In this document: in pieces, positions 47,384 to 58,700 of the stretch
How positions within the stretch are numbered: the first letter of the stretch is position 1
Layout of the letters: each line of letters opens with the position of its first letter
Source: Branchiostoma floridae
Lineage: Eukaryota; Chordata; Leptocardii; Amphioxiformes; Branchiostomatidae
Reading direction: 5' to 3'
Length of the DNA stretch: 64,000 nucleotides
Assembly: GCF_000003815.2 (NCBI RefSeq)
Contig: NC_049985.1
Span: 12,306,416-12,370,415 of the forward strand
The notes under the pieces: model-generated
The model's database searches: none
Seen by the model: the letters and a program-made list of their open reading frames with translations, nothing else
What the model was told of the DNA's origin: nothing
Translations under genes and position numbers: made by a program

Positions 47384-48750
47384 AGCAGTTGCGATATGGT
47401 GATCTTTACTAGTGAACCACAACATTATTGTACAGGGGAGATACAACTAGCAAAGTTTTATTAAGTACCATGACTGAACCTCCCTGGGACTAAGTAAATC
47501 AAGTTTCCATTGGTGAAGCCAATCGTGAAGCTCATGGTGGAGCCACAGAAAATGATATGTTAAAGCACACTTTCCTATATTTCAATATAACTGTTACATC
47601 AAGCTTTTACCCCCACTAGTACTGCAAAGTTGGATTCGTTGCCCTACAGACTCTTACTTTTAGCATACTGATACATTTGTACTGTGATGGCATGTTGAGA
47701 GTTAATACATGTAACAGGAAAAATTCTCATGTCTAATGAGCAATACTACAATATTAAAAGAGTCAAATTCAAAACATGGAACTTATTAACAATAGTGATC
47801 TGTATATCTCAACCTATTCCTTCCCCTGGAGCAAAAAAAAAACAAACTCAAGCACATTTATGATAGGCCCAATAGACATAAAGTTTAATGCTTGTATGTT
47901 TCCCTCCTGTCGAATGTGTGTAAATTATCTCTCACAAAAGTTAGTTGACCTAACAAAAAAGTATAATTTGATGAGCTGTATCTTAACTGTGATATCCTGA
48001 AATCTTGCTTTCTTAAAGGTAGCCTAAAGCAACAACACAGTATCATTGAATACAACAACTGACACAGATGTGTATTCTTGGCTGTTTTGAGAACCATAAG
48101 ACCAAAAATTTCTTTGTATTTGATCAACATTTTGGTACAGACTACATAAATAATTGCCAATGTATTAAGTGGAATAAAAGAAATACAAAACTTTTTACTG
48201 CATAAGGTATAAAAGTCACATGTATCAGAAACAGCTTTACCCCCTTGACTCCAATCTTTAATTCCATTACGTCATTTCCAATTACCGTTCCCTAAAATGG
48301 AAGTACACCATCCAACAAGTACTAGTACAATCACCATCATGCAAGCCAGTAAGCTTACAACAATTGGTTGCTGTGTTATAGCTCCTTAAAATGTAATGAT
48401 ACATTATAGTTGAAAATCTTTGGTATCTATCTATCTAAGAAGTTTTATATTAACATAGTATCATTTCCAATATCATTAATAATGCTAGTAGATAAAATAC
48501 AAGCAGGGAAGAACACAAAATAAATTCAAAACAATTTTGATATCCATCACTGTTTCCTATCATACCAATATGTTAACAATATATAACAAATCCATCAGAA
48601 TTCTCTGCCCACCCTTTCACACGCCATGGTAAAAAAATTGCTTTCTACCAGGAGACAATATTTTCTTTTCATTCAGATCTATAATATAGGTGAAACCACT
48701 TCTGCGCATCTCCCTGTTTGATAAAAATTACATGACAGGCTTTGAGTGGA

Positions 48751-50595
48751 TCACGCGACAGAAAGAGGCATGTCCGTGGCGTGGCGTCTCCCGTTCACAA
48801 TGTACCCCTTGGCCTTGATGACGCCCCGACACTTGACCATGACTGTGTACCGCAGCACCCAGAACGGCTGCCATTCGTCAACATGGTCGTCATGACTACT
48901 GCCCCGCAGGATGTCCTGTAAAGAATGGAAAGAAACATCAGTCCAGGAACACCACAAATGGATTGATGTAATGCAGGTTCACTTTTATCAGTGGGGTAAG
49001 CTATATCCGTTGTATTGAGAAAAAAACGGTATTTGGGATATCAAGTCGACGGAAGGTGGTTTCTAATTGAAAATATTGCAATTTGAAAACAAAATATTGC
49101 AGTTTGGAACCACTGTCAGTCTACTTGATAACCCTAAATACACTGTTTTTAAAAACGATGGATATAGGTTACCCCGCGGATAAAGGTGAACTAGCGTTAC
49201 ATTTCTAGAGTGTTTGTTTTATACTAGTATTGTCTAGTGTTACTCCAAGGATGACATTTTTCAACACTATCTGCTATTTTGAACTTCTGTACCACAGGCT
49301 GTGAGAAAAAGGATGAGGATACTCCACAAGATTCTTTCAGATCCGTCTTACTGCAGATTTCCAGAAAATAGTCCCATGATTCATTAAGTTATAATGTGTG
49401 GCAGTCTAACCTGGAATGTTGGTGTGGGGAGGACATCCCTGGGGTCGCTGTGTGTCAGGAGTTGGATGTCGTTTTCCTTTGCAAAGGCTGTCAGGTCTGG
49501 TGGAATCACACAGCACGAAACAACATTGACCTACAGAAAAACAAGTAAGGAATGCAATGCATAAGGGTTACACATTTCTGAAGAAAGCTAGTCAAACAAA
49601 TAGAGACCTAAGCTACAGTGACGTCTGAAATATCCAGATTATTATTTGAATACTGTAGAATAATATGTCTTGTTACCTGGTTGATTGTAGGTTTGACTCT
49701 GGCCATGCCGTGTGTCTGCTCGAGCATTTCCTTATCCAGGTCAGAGGTCCCGATAGCAGAAACACGCTCAACATCATACAGCCTGAGTAAATATAAACAT
49801 AGCATTAATACAAATGTACTCAGAAACCTTGGCACAGAAACATAGCACTCATTTCACTCTCGAAAAATGAATACAATGCTATAATAACAACTGTTCTTGA
49901 CCATTTCTCTACATCATCAAATATACTTTCACGCAAAACTAATACTAGTATTAGCTGTTCTTGCGGATTTTAAGTTACTAAAGACAACAGTTGATTCATT
50001 TGTCTCACAAAAATGAAAAAAATGACCTGAGCACAAACATGGCAATCATTTCAAACATGCCATGAAGGCTTGTGTTATCTAGTACACAATGTTTCTGTTC
50101 TAGTCCAAGGTGAGCATTGTAAGTGCACCTTTCCATGGGTTCCCATATGGGTAGAATGTGGTTCACAGTGAGCTCCTCTCCCATCTCTGCTTCTAGTGGT
50201 GGAAGTGCCAACAACACTGAGTCCACAACTCCTATGTCTAACTCACTACACACTTGGTCCACTGCCTCCACTACCAGGTCAGGGTCCCACTTCAGGAGGA
50301 AGATCTTCACGGAAACTTTCAGTTTGCTGCGTTCGTCTTCAGAGATCCTCTCCATCTGGTTGGGGTTGGTGATGACGAGCGCGTTGTTGGATTCCTCGTT
50401 CATCCACGAGGGGTCGACCGTGGAGCTCCAGACGTTGAGCGTGGCGGAGAGGCACTCGAGGACTTCCTCGCCGGCATTCTGGGACGTCTTGCGCTTGAGG
50501 TGGTTCCAGTTGATGATGTTACCGGTGTGAAGGGTGAGGTTGTTGGTGGAGGACAGCATGAGCCGGGCAATCTCTTCTACTGGTACAGCCGACAT
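48751..50595 (-). CDS. GCLM: Glutamate-cysteine ligase modifier (regulatory) subunit
   Basis: Four exons, minus strand: 50595-50129, 49782-49677, 49530-49411, 48915-48751 (stop 48751-48753). Total 858 nt, 285 residues against 274 in human. Family landmarks in order: LHTGNIINWNHL near the N-terminus, VDSVLLALPPLE, VSAIGTSDLDKE, ARVKPTINQ, CCVIPPDLTAFAKENDIQLL, LTHSDPRDVL, and EWQPFWVLRYTVMVKCRGVI with KAKGYI near the end. The protein has an aldo-keto-reductase-like fold; it binds the catalytic subunit GCLC in the cytosol and raises its efficiency in the first step of glutathione synthesis. The start at 50595 is the first in-frame ATG of the exon. The C-terminus extends about 8-11 residues beyond the vertebrate end. 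All donors are GT (GTGCAC, GTAACA, GTTAGA). A foldback element sits in its last intron. Confidence 0.96.
48968..49200. mobile_element. Foldback element, 'acgctagtt...ggggtaacc' family, copy 2
   Basis: Ends GTAATGCAGGTTCACTTTTA and GATAAAGGTGAACTAGCGTTAC are inverted; GGGGTAAGCTATATCCGTTG at the left faces GATGGATATAGGTTACCCCG at the right. Same family as 20785-21004. It lies in the GCLM intron between 48915 and 49411. Confidence 0.8.
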
Positions 50596-50954
50596 GGTGG
50601 CAACCTACATGTCAAAAATAAATAGCTTCATGTTCATATTACACAACCTATAACTTAGTGTAAGTATAACTAAAACGGCTGGTCAAAATCTATGAAGAGG
50701 GAAAAGCTCTTCCACAAAGACGTCTTGTGCTCATCTACAAATACTTTCCAACCAAACAAACCAGGAGTTAACGCCACAATTATAATTACATTTTCATCAT
50801 CATCAATGATAACTGTGTAATGTTACATGTGCATTGTTTGGAAGGGAATTTATATCCCATCCTCTCTCTCTTTGCCAAAAGCCTTTACTACCATCACACC
50901 CCTCCCAGAAAGGAAATGTCAAGATCAATTAGTATGGACTAGCCTATAAATCGA

Positions 50955-51325
50955 ATTGACAGGAGAATCCATCCATCAATAATTTGACTATGAATAGAAT
51001 AAGACGTTCCTGTCAATATGCAGTTTGACATGCACTACTGACATGTTCCTGTCAGCAGGAATTTTAGAGCACTATTGACAGGACAATCCTGTCAATTGAT
51101 GTTTTCGGCACTGTTTATAGGATATTCCTATGATAGTTTTAAAAGAAAGCAAGTCATGGCTGTGGATTGAATAAATACATAAACTCTTGGACTTCTGCTT
51201 GCAATTAGACGCTTCAGCCCGTGCCAATGCACCGATGTTTGATTGGATGTTTAGTAATTAAAAGGTATTCCTGCGCTTTCCATTAATGACTTTTTTCACT
51301 ATTGACAGGATATTCCTGTCAATAC
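50955..51325. repeat. Cluster of TTGACAGGA palindromes
   Basis: ATTGACAGGA and its complement TCCTGTCAAT recur at about 50955, 51007, 51047, 51073-51095 (TTGACAGGACAATCCTGTCAA) and 51301-51322 (ATTGACAGGATATTCCTGTC). At the last two sites the half-sites face each other as near-perfect palindromes. It lies 0.35-0.75 kb upstream of the GCLM start. Confidence 0.6.
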
Positions 51326-52560
51326 AAAACAGTGACGCTGCATAATAAAAGCACCTGTCAATGAAGAACTGGTTCAATAAAAAAAGTTTTTGTTTCAACG
51401 TCAGATGGCATTCATGCCCCAAAATTTTCTGTTATCTCTTGAATTTGATCTTACAATACAATGCAGGGTAGTCCTATATGTTGGGCTAAATAGAGGTCAG
51501 CCTCCGTTGTGACCGATGGCTCAATACTTTCCATGGTTATAGCAAGCGAAAGGATTGATATGAGCCTATGGAGGTTGGCACTCAGGGCTACGTGTCATCC
51601 AATCAATCCACAATATAAACCAGATATAACGTTAGCTGTGACATCCAATACAACATATTTCAACAGCATAACACCTCATATCACTGCAAAATAATGAGTC
51701 TAACCCTAGGTCAACTGTTAACCTAAATTTACCAGACCCATTTCAAACATAACGTGGCATAGATGTGTGCACTTTTTTTGCAACAGACAACACTCGAGCA
51801 CTCCCCCATAATAATTATTTCCCACCCCTTAGCGGTCGAACCGGATAATTTTCAAAGCCTGGGTCCACGACATACGACGTAACGTGACGATACAGTACTT
51901 TACTAAAGAAAGAACGAGCACATCAAACACATGTCTATCTTCTACAGGTCAATAAACAATGTTAGCCTACATAGCAACACAAAACTGCCTTGTTGAAGAA
52001 CGTGTGCACCAGACCTGTGCAGTGCACTGTTTACGAAACAGACACAGAAATAGTGACGTTACTTATCAAAACTTGACAAATTCTACAATACCCACCTCTT
52101 ATCTCAACGTTCACAGACCTAGGGAAGTTCAAAACGTTTCTGGTAACGTAAAGTTTAAGGTAGAAACGCGGTTTGCATTATTGTGGTCCGCTGAAACACG
52201 ATCCCCTGCCTCTACAACGGCCGGGGAAACTGCAGACTCACGGCAATGTCGTAACCCAAGAGGCGTGGCCTCGTGACGTCACGGGATATACCATTTCATC
52301 TTGCAGGGGGATGTATATATATAATGGAGCTATGGACATGATGGATAGCTGGCATCCTCCAGGCTAACACGTGAAGATACTTTCTCTCAGAAAGGCTACA
52401 TCCTTTATTTGCGCGTATAGAAAATATATATAATGGACTCAACTGAGGGGTTTCAGCAAAACTCTTTAGTTGACTTGAGGCTGCAATGACATTAAGCGTC
52501 CATCAAGGTTAGATACCCAGGTAATAAGATACGCAAAATAGGAATTACCCAAGCAACTAA

Positions 52561-52999
52561 ATATGATTTTGGAAACGGTCAGACGTTTCAGGTAGAATCC
52601 ACTGCCTTTCGTCAGTGACACTTAAAGATTTCGTTGGAGAGCAGGTTTATTTATCCTAGCTATGAATTGATATGCAAAAGGATCCCTAACTGTTAGTTAT
52701 AGAAGTTCTTTTTAAATCTTAAGTTATGAATTAATATGAAAAGAGAGGAAAACAATTTAAGTAGCCCAAAGGAAATAAGGGTTAAAGACAAGGTAAGACG
52801 ATGTTGATGCAAATGCGTTAATTAGTTGTTTGAATTACACATTTTGTTACGTTAAGTCTGAAGTGCCAGAAAGCTCCATACGTACGTAGGCATCCTTTCC
52901 TGTTGAGGGTGGAATTGACAGTTTGTTTTATATTCTCTCAATCACTGATGAAATGTAATGAATTCCACCTGAAACGTCTGAGCGTTTCCAAAATCATAT
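52561..52999. mobile_element. Inverted-end element, about 440 bp
   Basis: Left ATATGATTTTGGAAACGGTC then AGACGTTTCAGGTAGAAT; right ATTCCACCTGAAACGTCT then GAGCGTTTCCAAAATCATAT. About 38 bp inverted with a few mismatches. The interior has no coding frame. Confidence 0.75.
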
Positions 53000-53660
53000 C
53001 CATAATTCTTTCGTTACAGTAGCCTTCAATCGTACTTTGTTGACTCATCATTGTATCCTGATATCCAAGGTCTTATCCAGAGTCCTTTTATTGTTACCAC
53101 TAGCGACTAGTGCACTCCACTATAGCCAGTAGTAAAATAAGGCCTGAACAAACAACATGCTAGAGCAGTTAGCCGGCCCATTAAAGAAGCATTTGACAAC
53201 ATCTTTCAGGTCAATCATTTTGGGTAAATCTAACAGCGTAATATGCGCATTGCCATATCCACGTCACTACATTCGTGTGATGCCAGGCCAAGCAAATCAT
53301 GACCGAGTCACATGAGCCACAAAATGTCAAGGAGACTGCCGGGCCGGAACGAAGTCGCCTGCGGTGCATCATCATGGTAGACGTCTCGCTATCCGTAAAG
53401 TTTGTCACATGGGACTAAGGAGGTTGATGGGAATCAGAAACTGTGTGAGATTGTTGCCATATAGTACTCTTTATTTTGAATATCCTTTGAATATCCTCTA
53501 CAGCAGTCATTGCTAGCAAGGCCCGATGAAGGTTAAAGCAGTGTTATTATCATTTTCTCTCTGCAGTGGCTTCTTGGACTAGAGATATTGTCATGTTTGT
53601 CCGGAAATTTTAGGTGAAGGTCAGCAGTTGATCGGGTTGAGTCCATAAGTGGCAAGCAAC

Positions 53661-53767
53661 TAGCCTGAGTACCATCCGTATTCTACCGGGGCTCCTTACA
53701 CTCGCTACCCCTAAAGGGAAGTGAGTGTTGAAGGAGCCCCGGTAGAAATAGGATGGTACCCAGGCTA
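53661..53767. mobile_element. Short MITE, 'agcctgggtaccatcc' family, copy 3
   Basis: Left TAGCCTGAGTACCATCCGTA then TTCTACCGGGGCTCCTT; right AAGGAGCCCCGGTAGAAATA then GGATGGTACCCAGGCTA. 107 bp, nearly all arm: a strong hairpin. Confidence 0.85.
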
Positions 53768-54904
53768 GCAAGCAACTGCATCGAGTTATAAACAATTGTC
53801 ATGTCTTTGAATGGCGTCGTTTTTCCAATGATCACATCTTGGCAGGTCAAGCCAAAGCTAGTGTTTGTGAATCTCTATGGCTTGAATGGGAATAAGAATG
53901 ATTTACCATAACATCACAGCCTTGTTCAACCTTTATGGCCTCTAACTCATCAATAATTTGACGAGACCTGTGAAAATGTGGATGCCATTGCCTCTACGTC
54001 ACCTGCCCTTCAGACTTTCTACTGGAATGATCTTAATCAATATTTCGGCATGGCTGTTGCACTGAACTTACAATCAAATGAGTATCAAATGAGCGTTAGC
54101 CGGAACATCAGACATAATTTCAAAATAGAATCTACCAAGAGATACCATGACGGAGTCCAGAACGTCGATGAAGGTATCCGGTAATAAGACACACAATACA
54201 AAAATTACTGAAGCAGGTGATTTTGTAAACTGCCTGACGTTTCTGAAAGCATCCATCATCTTATGGCAATGGCTGACGAAAATAGTGGTTGCTATCGTAA
54301 CGTTACTGACGATGGTGGGTCGGCTCATACTATCTTGCCTGATCAATAGTGTTTACTGAGTGGATGATACTGGATCCGGTGGTTTACAGAATCTACCCAG
54401 TTGCTTGAGTAACTTTCGTATTGTGCTGCCAATTTGTGCATAACAAAGTTGACCAATTAGGTTAAGAGCACATTACGTGTCCATTGAGCACCAACTGCAC
54501 TTTGCATTTTTGAAGATCGTGAAGACTGAAGTCAGACTAGCACTTCAGTCCGTCATTCACTCGTGATGGCTTTCTCAACGTCGTATGCTTGAATCATTGA
54601 ACCCTTCAACGGCTCAACTGAAAGTCAAAAATATCGTTAATCTTATCTTATTTACTTTACTACAGAATCAACGACCAATCAGGTTGGTGGAGTTTCGATT
54701 CGCGATGCGTAACTTGTCTGCTTGCACATTGTATGAAGTGTGGTCTGTTTCGACATGCAGTGTCAACCAGTTGCTCACCGACTGGATTGGGGTTGCCCGA
54801 TGTTGAATATGTTCTGGTAATATTCCTTCCAATCATATCAGGTGTCAACCAAGTGTGCATATTAATGAGCCCAAGTCTCGTTTGGTGATCACGTGACATT
54901 GACA

Positions 54905-54924
54905 TCTCGCGAGATTTCGCGAGA
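54905..54924. promoter_or_regulatory. Tandem TCTCGCGAGA promoter element
   Basis: TCTCGCGAGA at 54905-54914 is followed directly by TTTCGCGAGA. In vertebrates this palindrome is a promoter motif of housekeeping genes. Here it lies in a CpG-rich patch about 0.8 kb upstream of the ATRX-like ATG. The role is inferred. Confidence 0.5.
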
Positions 54925-55700
54925 TTTGGATCCCGGTCACATGATGGCGTAGTGATTCTCTCGCGCATCCGGTAATGTGATTCGCCTCTACAGCGCGGAG
55001 GGTTACGATGGAAACGCGACTGAAAAGGGTGCAAATCGGCTCATTATACCGCCAGTTTGAACCGGTTCCATCCGGATCTCCTTACGTCACTGGGGCCCTA
55101 ACAAACGAGAGGTTGAAAATGAACTACGTGTTCTGAAACAGGTGATACGCTGAATGGAGAGGGAGAAACATTGCTCACAGCATTCACAAGTAGGTAAGGA
55201 ACATAATGAAAAATAAAATAAGATTGGTTTTGATGACTGTTACAAAGTACTAAATGACGATGTTGAGCAGCACAATTTTCCGATGATGAAAATTACGTCA
55301 CTGAAAATAATTTACATCTTATGACCACGATATTTTGGCAATGTCAGCAAATGCAAATTAAGAAACATAAAATGAGTGACCAAGAAAGATGACACTATGT
55401 AAACATTAATTATTTGCATAGAGCATCATCATCATCATCATCAAGATAGAAGGGTACGAAATGCAAATTTATGCATAAATTTTCAGACCGCCAATCACGA
55501 CCTCACTCTATGCGATCCTGACATTCGAAATTTGCATATTTACGTGACGTGAGTCTAGACTGAAAACCCACAGGGGGAGCGGGAGTGTTCAGTAAAACAG
55601 GAAGGTACCATCAACTATTTGTAAAATAAGTCAAATTTGCAGTTTTCTGTAAGGAATCCATCCAGCTTTCACAATGAGATTTTCTTCAAATGCGGCCACC

Positions 55701-55718
55701 ATGTTCTTCCTCGGCTAG
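55701..55718 (+). promoter_or_regulatory. Short uORF in strong Kozak context
   Basis: GCGGCCACCATG starts a five-codon frame ending in TAG, 11 bp before the inferred main ATG (55730, context ACAAATATGG). The context is better than that of the main ATG. Confidence 0.45.
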
Positions 55719-55729
55719 GACCGACAAAT

Positions 55730-58700
55730 ATGGCAGAGAAAGGAAAGTCCAGGGGGTAAGTCTCAAGATTTGGTTCATACGACATTTGGCCCGCTGGCTT
55801 TGCATACATTTTAATCGATAACATATTTGCCTCTAGTTTCCATAAAATCATGACATTGTAGACTTGGACTACTAACAAGGGGCAGGGGGTTTAATTTGTA
55901 CATGACAGTTGTTATTCGACCAAAATTTTAATTTTGAAAGCCCGTTTAGACTTCCTAATTTGCTTTCCTCTAGGACTGAGCTTCCATTGCATAAATTTGT
56001 GAATCGCACTACTTTTTCTTGCAGACGACAAGTTGGTCAAAATCGGTTTACAAAGGTTTCCTTCAGAAACTATAACAAATGTGAAGAAAATACGTCTCCG
56101 TGTTGTTACTTCACGCTAAATAGAGGGGGCAAACGTGGGGATTGTTTTGAAAAGGGCGATATTTTTGACACGTCATTTGTATGTCCCGCCAAACAAACGG
56201 GTTCATGACCCGTAAACCCTCCCTTCTCGCGCCAAATCTCCTGACCCTGCTGTCGTTTGGAAACCCTTACCGGCATTTTCTGTCAGATCGGCGATTTCTC
56301 CCGCTAAAACGACAGGTAAGTCGTGATTTTTCCTTCCGAGTTTGCCTCGGTGGCCAGGGTCGCATCAGCTAGAAAATCGGTGGTGAAAAATGGCGAAAAT
56401 TTCCAACCTATCGTGGAGTGCTTGCCGGTAACACGTTTTTCCTGACAAACGAACAAAGGAGAATTAATTAGGCCGGTAAAAATGCCGGGTGGTTTTCCTC
56501 AGGTTTTGCACACCAAAGCTGTAAAGTTCTTGTTTCTTTTTGCCCATTAGAATTGATGTTTCAAGTAACAGTCACATATTTCACATGTTTTGTGACTGAT
56601 AAAGTAGACTCTATGTGTGGAACAAGGTGTGTTACAAATCAAAATATGATTATGAAAGTACGGAAGTTAAAAAATCAAATATCTGGTTTAGCTTGCTTTT
56701 TGTAGATTCTTGAAGATTCTTCCCAACAAAGATTTTAACCTGTTATCTATCCATGTTAATGTGTATTATTTTTATTCTGATGATTTTTATTCTGAAATAT
56801 GCTAGTTCACAGCCACAGAAATTTGAGAAAAATATTTTACAAAGCACTGTGTAATTTGGTAACGTTACACAACAGTCACAGCTTGCTATAATTTTTCATG
56901 TGGAAATAATCTGAGCGTCTCTGACTAACATTAATTTACTAACATTAACATTAAAACCTCCGTTTCCAACTGGTTAACTGGTTTCTTATTAAAATGCCAT
57001 ACCGTTTAAGTTTAACTCTATACATGATATGCATATCTAAACTTCTCAACGTTTTTATTAAGTCATACGTTTACAGTGATTTTTCCTTTGAAGATCATCT
57101 TTGTTACCATGAGTTTTGTATTGGCTTACTCATACACATGATGAAAAATTATATACAAGGTGTTAACTTTCTCAACTGCTTTCAACAATCAAGCTTTTCT
57201 TTGCTCATCCATTGTTTTATGATAAATATTTGACACCCCCATCACACAGTTTCTACTCAAAAACACGAGCACTCGGAGCAGGATTTGAGTTCACCAAATG
57301 GCAGTGTTGTAACCATATACAGTGTCATACAATTCCTCTGTCACAAAACCAANNNNNNNNNNNNNNNNNNNNNNNNNNNNNNNNNNNNNNNNNNNNNNNN
57401 NNNNNNNNNNNNNNNNNNNNNNNNNNNNNNNNNNNNNNNNNNNNNNNNNNNNCGATACATATAAATTCTAAAGAGGGCCAAAGCCAAAGAAAGTAAAATG
57501 AAAATTTAAATACAATTACTGCACTGTCTCTAAATACATGAAAAAAATTGTTTTGAGCTGGAATCATCTTCTTCCTCTTTGGCATCCACTACAGTGGCGG
57601 CGGCACCGGGGGGGGCAGGGGGGGCGACTGCCCCCCCGGAAAATATGTTGGGGGGGCGTCGCCCCCCCAGAAAAGCAAGCTGAAACCTTGTGTATTTTTT
57701 GGATGATGGAAATTTCATTAAATCAAGCTAGTCTAACGGCAAAATTTACCCCCGAAAATGCAAGAAATTGCGTTTCAGAGAGTCCCGATTTCAAAATTTC
57801 GCCAGACCTCTCTTTTGACGGCCCGTGTCTTCGGCCCAGCACAATATGTTGCGGGAGTGTCGCTCTCAAAAATCTTTTAAACTGAATTTAACTATCGTAG
57901 CCTAGTTTAGAAGCTGTGAAGACTGTGGCCCCAAAATGCAGGAAATTACGCTTCAGACGGTCAAGATTTCAAAATTTTCTCCGGACCTCCCTAGCAATAA
58001 CTTGCGCCTCGGGCGCTCATATAACGACATGGTAAAAATTTGTGTGGGTCATCGCCCTCAAACGATTTCTTTCTTTGACAAAAATGGCATTAGATTTAGC
58101 ATAGTGTGCCAGCAAAATTTGTCCCTAATAATACAGAAAATGGCATTTCAGAGGGTGCAGATTTTGAAATTTCCCCAGACCAACCTTGCGACAGCTCGCA
58201 CCTTCGGTATGCCCCCGGACCTCCCTAGGATTGTCCGGTAGCGCCTTCGGCGCTACATGTGCTGCAAAATTCTGTCAGTAAAGTTCGCCCCCCCCAGACA
58301 AAATTTGCTGCCGCCGCCTCTGCACTATCATAAAAATGATTATTTTTGACACTTTCGGGAATGCCTTAGCCCCTGACTAGTAAGTTTGAATCTAGCACAT
58401 GATACACACCAGGGACAGTGCACTTCACTAGTAGTCTGTATGTTAGATTTACCACAGATTCTGTGTGTTGTTGTAGAACACCATATCCATACCAGTACTA
58501 GCACGGTGTTCAAACTCACATTGTAGAACTAGTAGTAGCCGTGCATTGAGTCAGATCAACCTTCAGGTTCCTTGATCACAATCTGAGGAATCAAGCAGTG
58601 CTTTTAAATTTTTTCTTCCAATGTGGTTACTCAAGCAAGTGGACATGTAACAGTCAGATTTTACAGACAGTCTTTCACCAGTGACAGAAACAGTTTTGCC

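Larger units (their letters stand above)
43827..48750. other. 5' region of the EDAR-like gene and spacer to GCLM
   Basis: The exon carrying the ATG extends 5' to an acceptor at 43874 (TTTTCAG), so the gene has at least one upstream non-coding exon; 44535-44640 with a GTAAGT donor is a candidate. The promoter probably lies near 47.0-47.4 kb (CpG-richer, three CCAAT boxes). A large repeat fills 44891-45970. 47500-48750 is AT-rich and should hold the GCLM 3' UTR; nothing else was recognised. Confidence 0.4.
50596..55729. other. Intergenic stretch between GCLM and the ATRX-like gene (divergent)
   Basis: No coding exon was recognised. Contents: the TTGACAGGA palindrome cluster (50955-51325), an inverted-end element (52561-52999), a small MITE (53661-53767), a second short fragment like the 52561 element at about 54185-54300, and a CpG-rich promoter-like patch at 54880-55090. 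Both neighbouring genes are transcribed away from it. Confidence 0.5.

Noticed and set aside
50123-50625. Two + strand frames of 123 and 135 codons
   Set aside because: Antisense to the GCLM first exon, whose minus-strand protein is clearly conserved.
57212-57585. Open frames on both strands across 57353-57452
   Set aside because: They run through 100 N and have no support in the flanking sequence.
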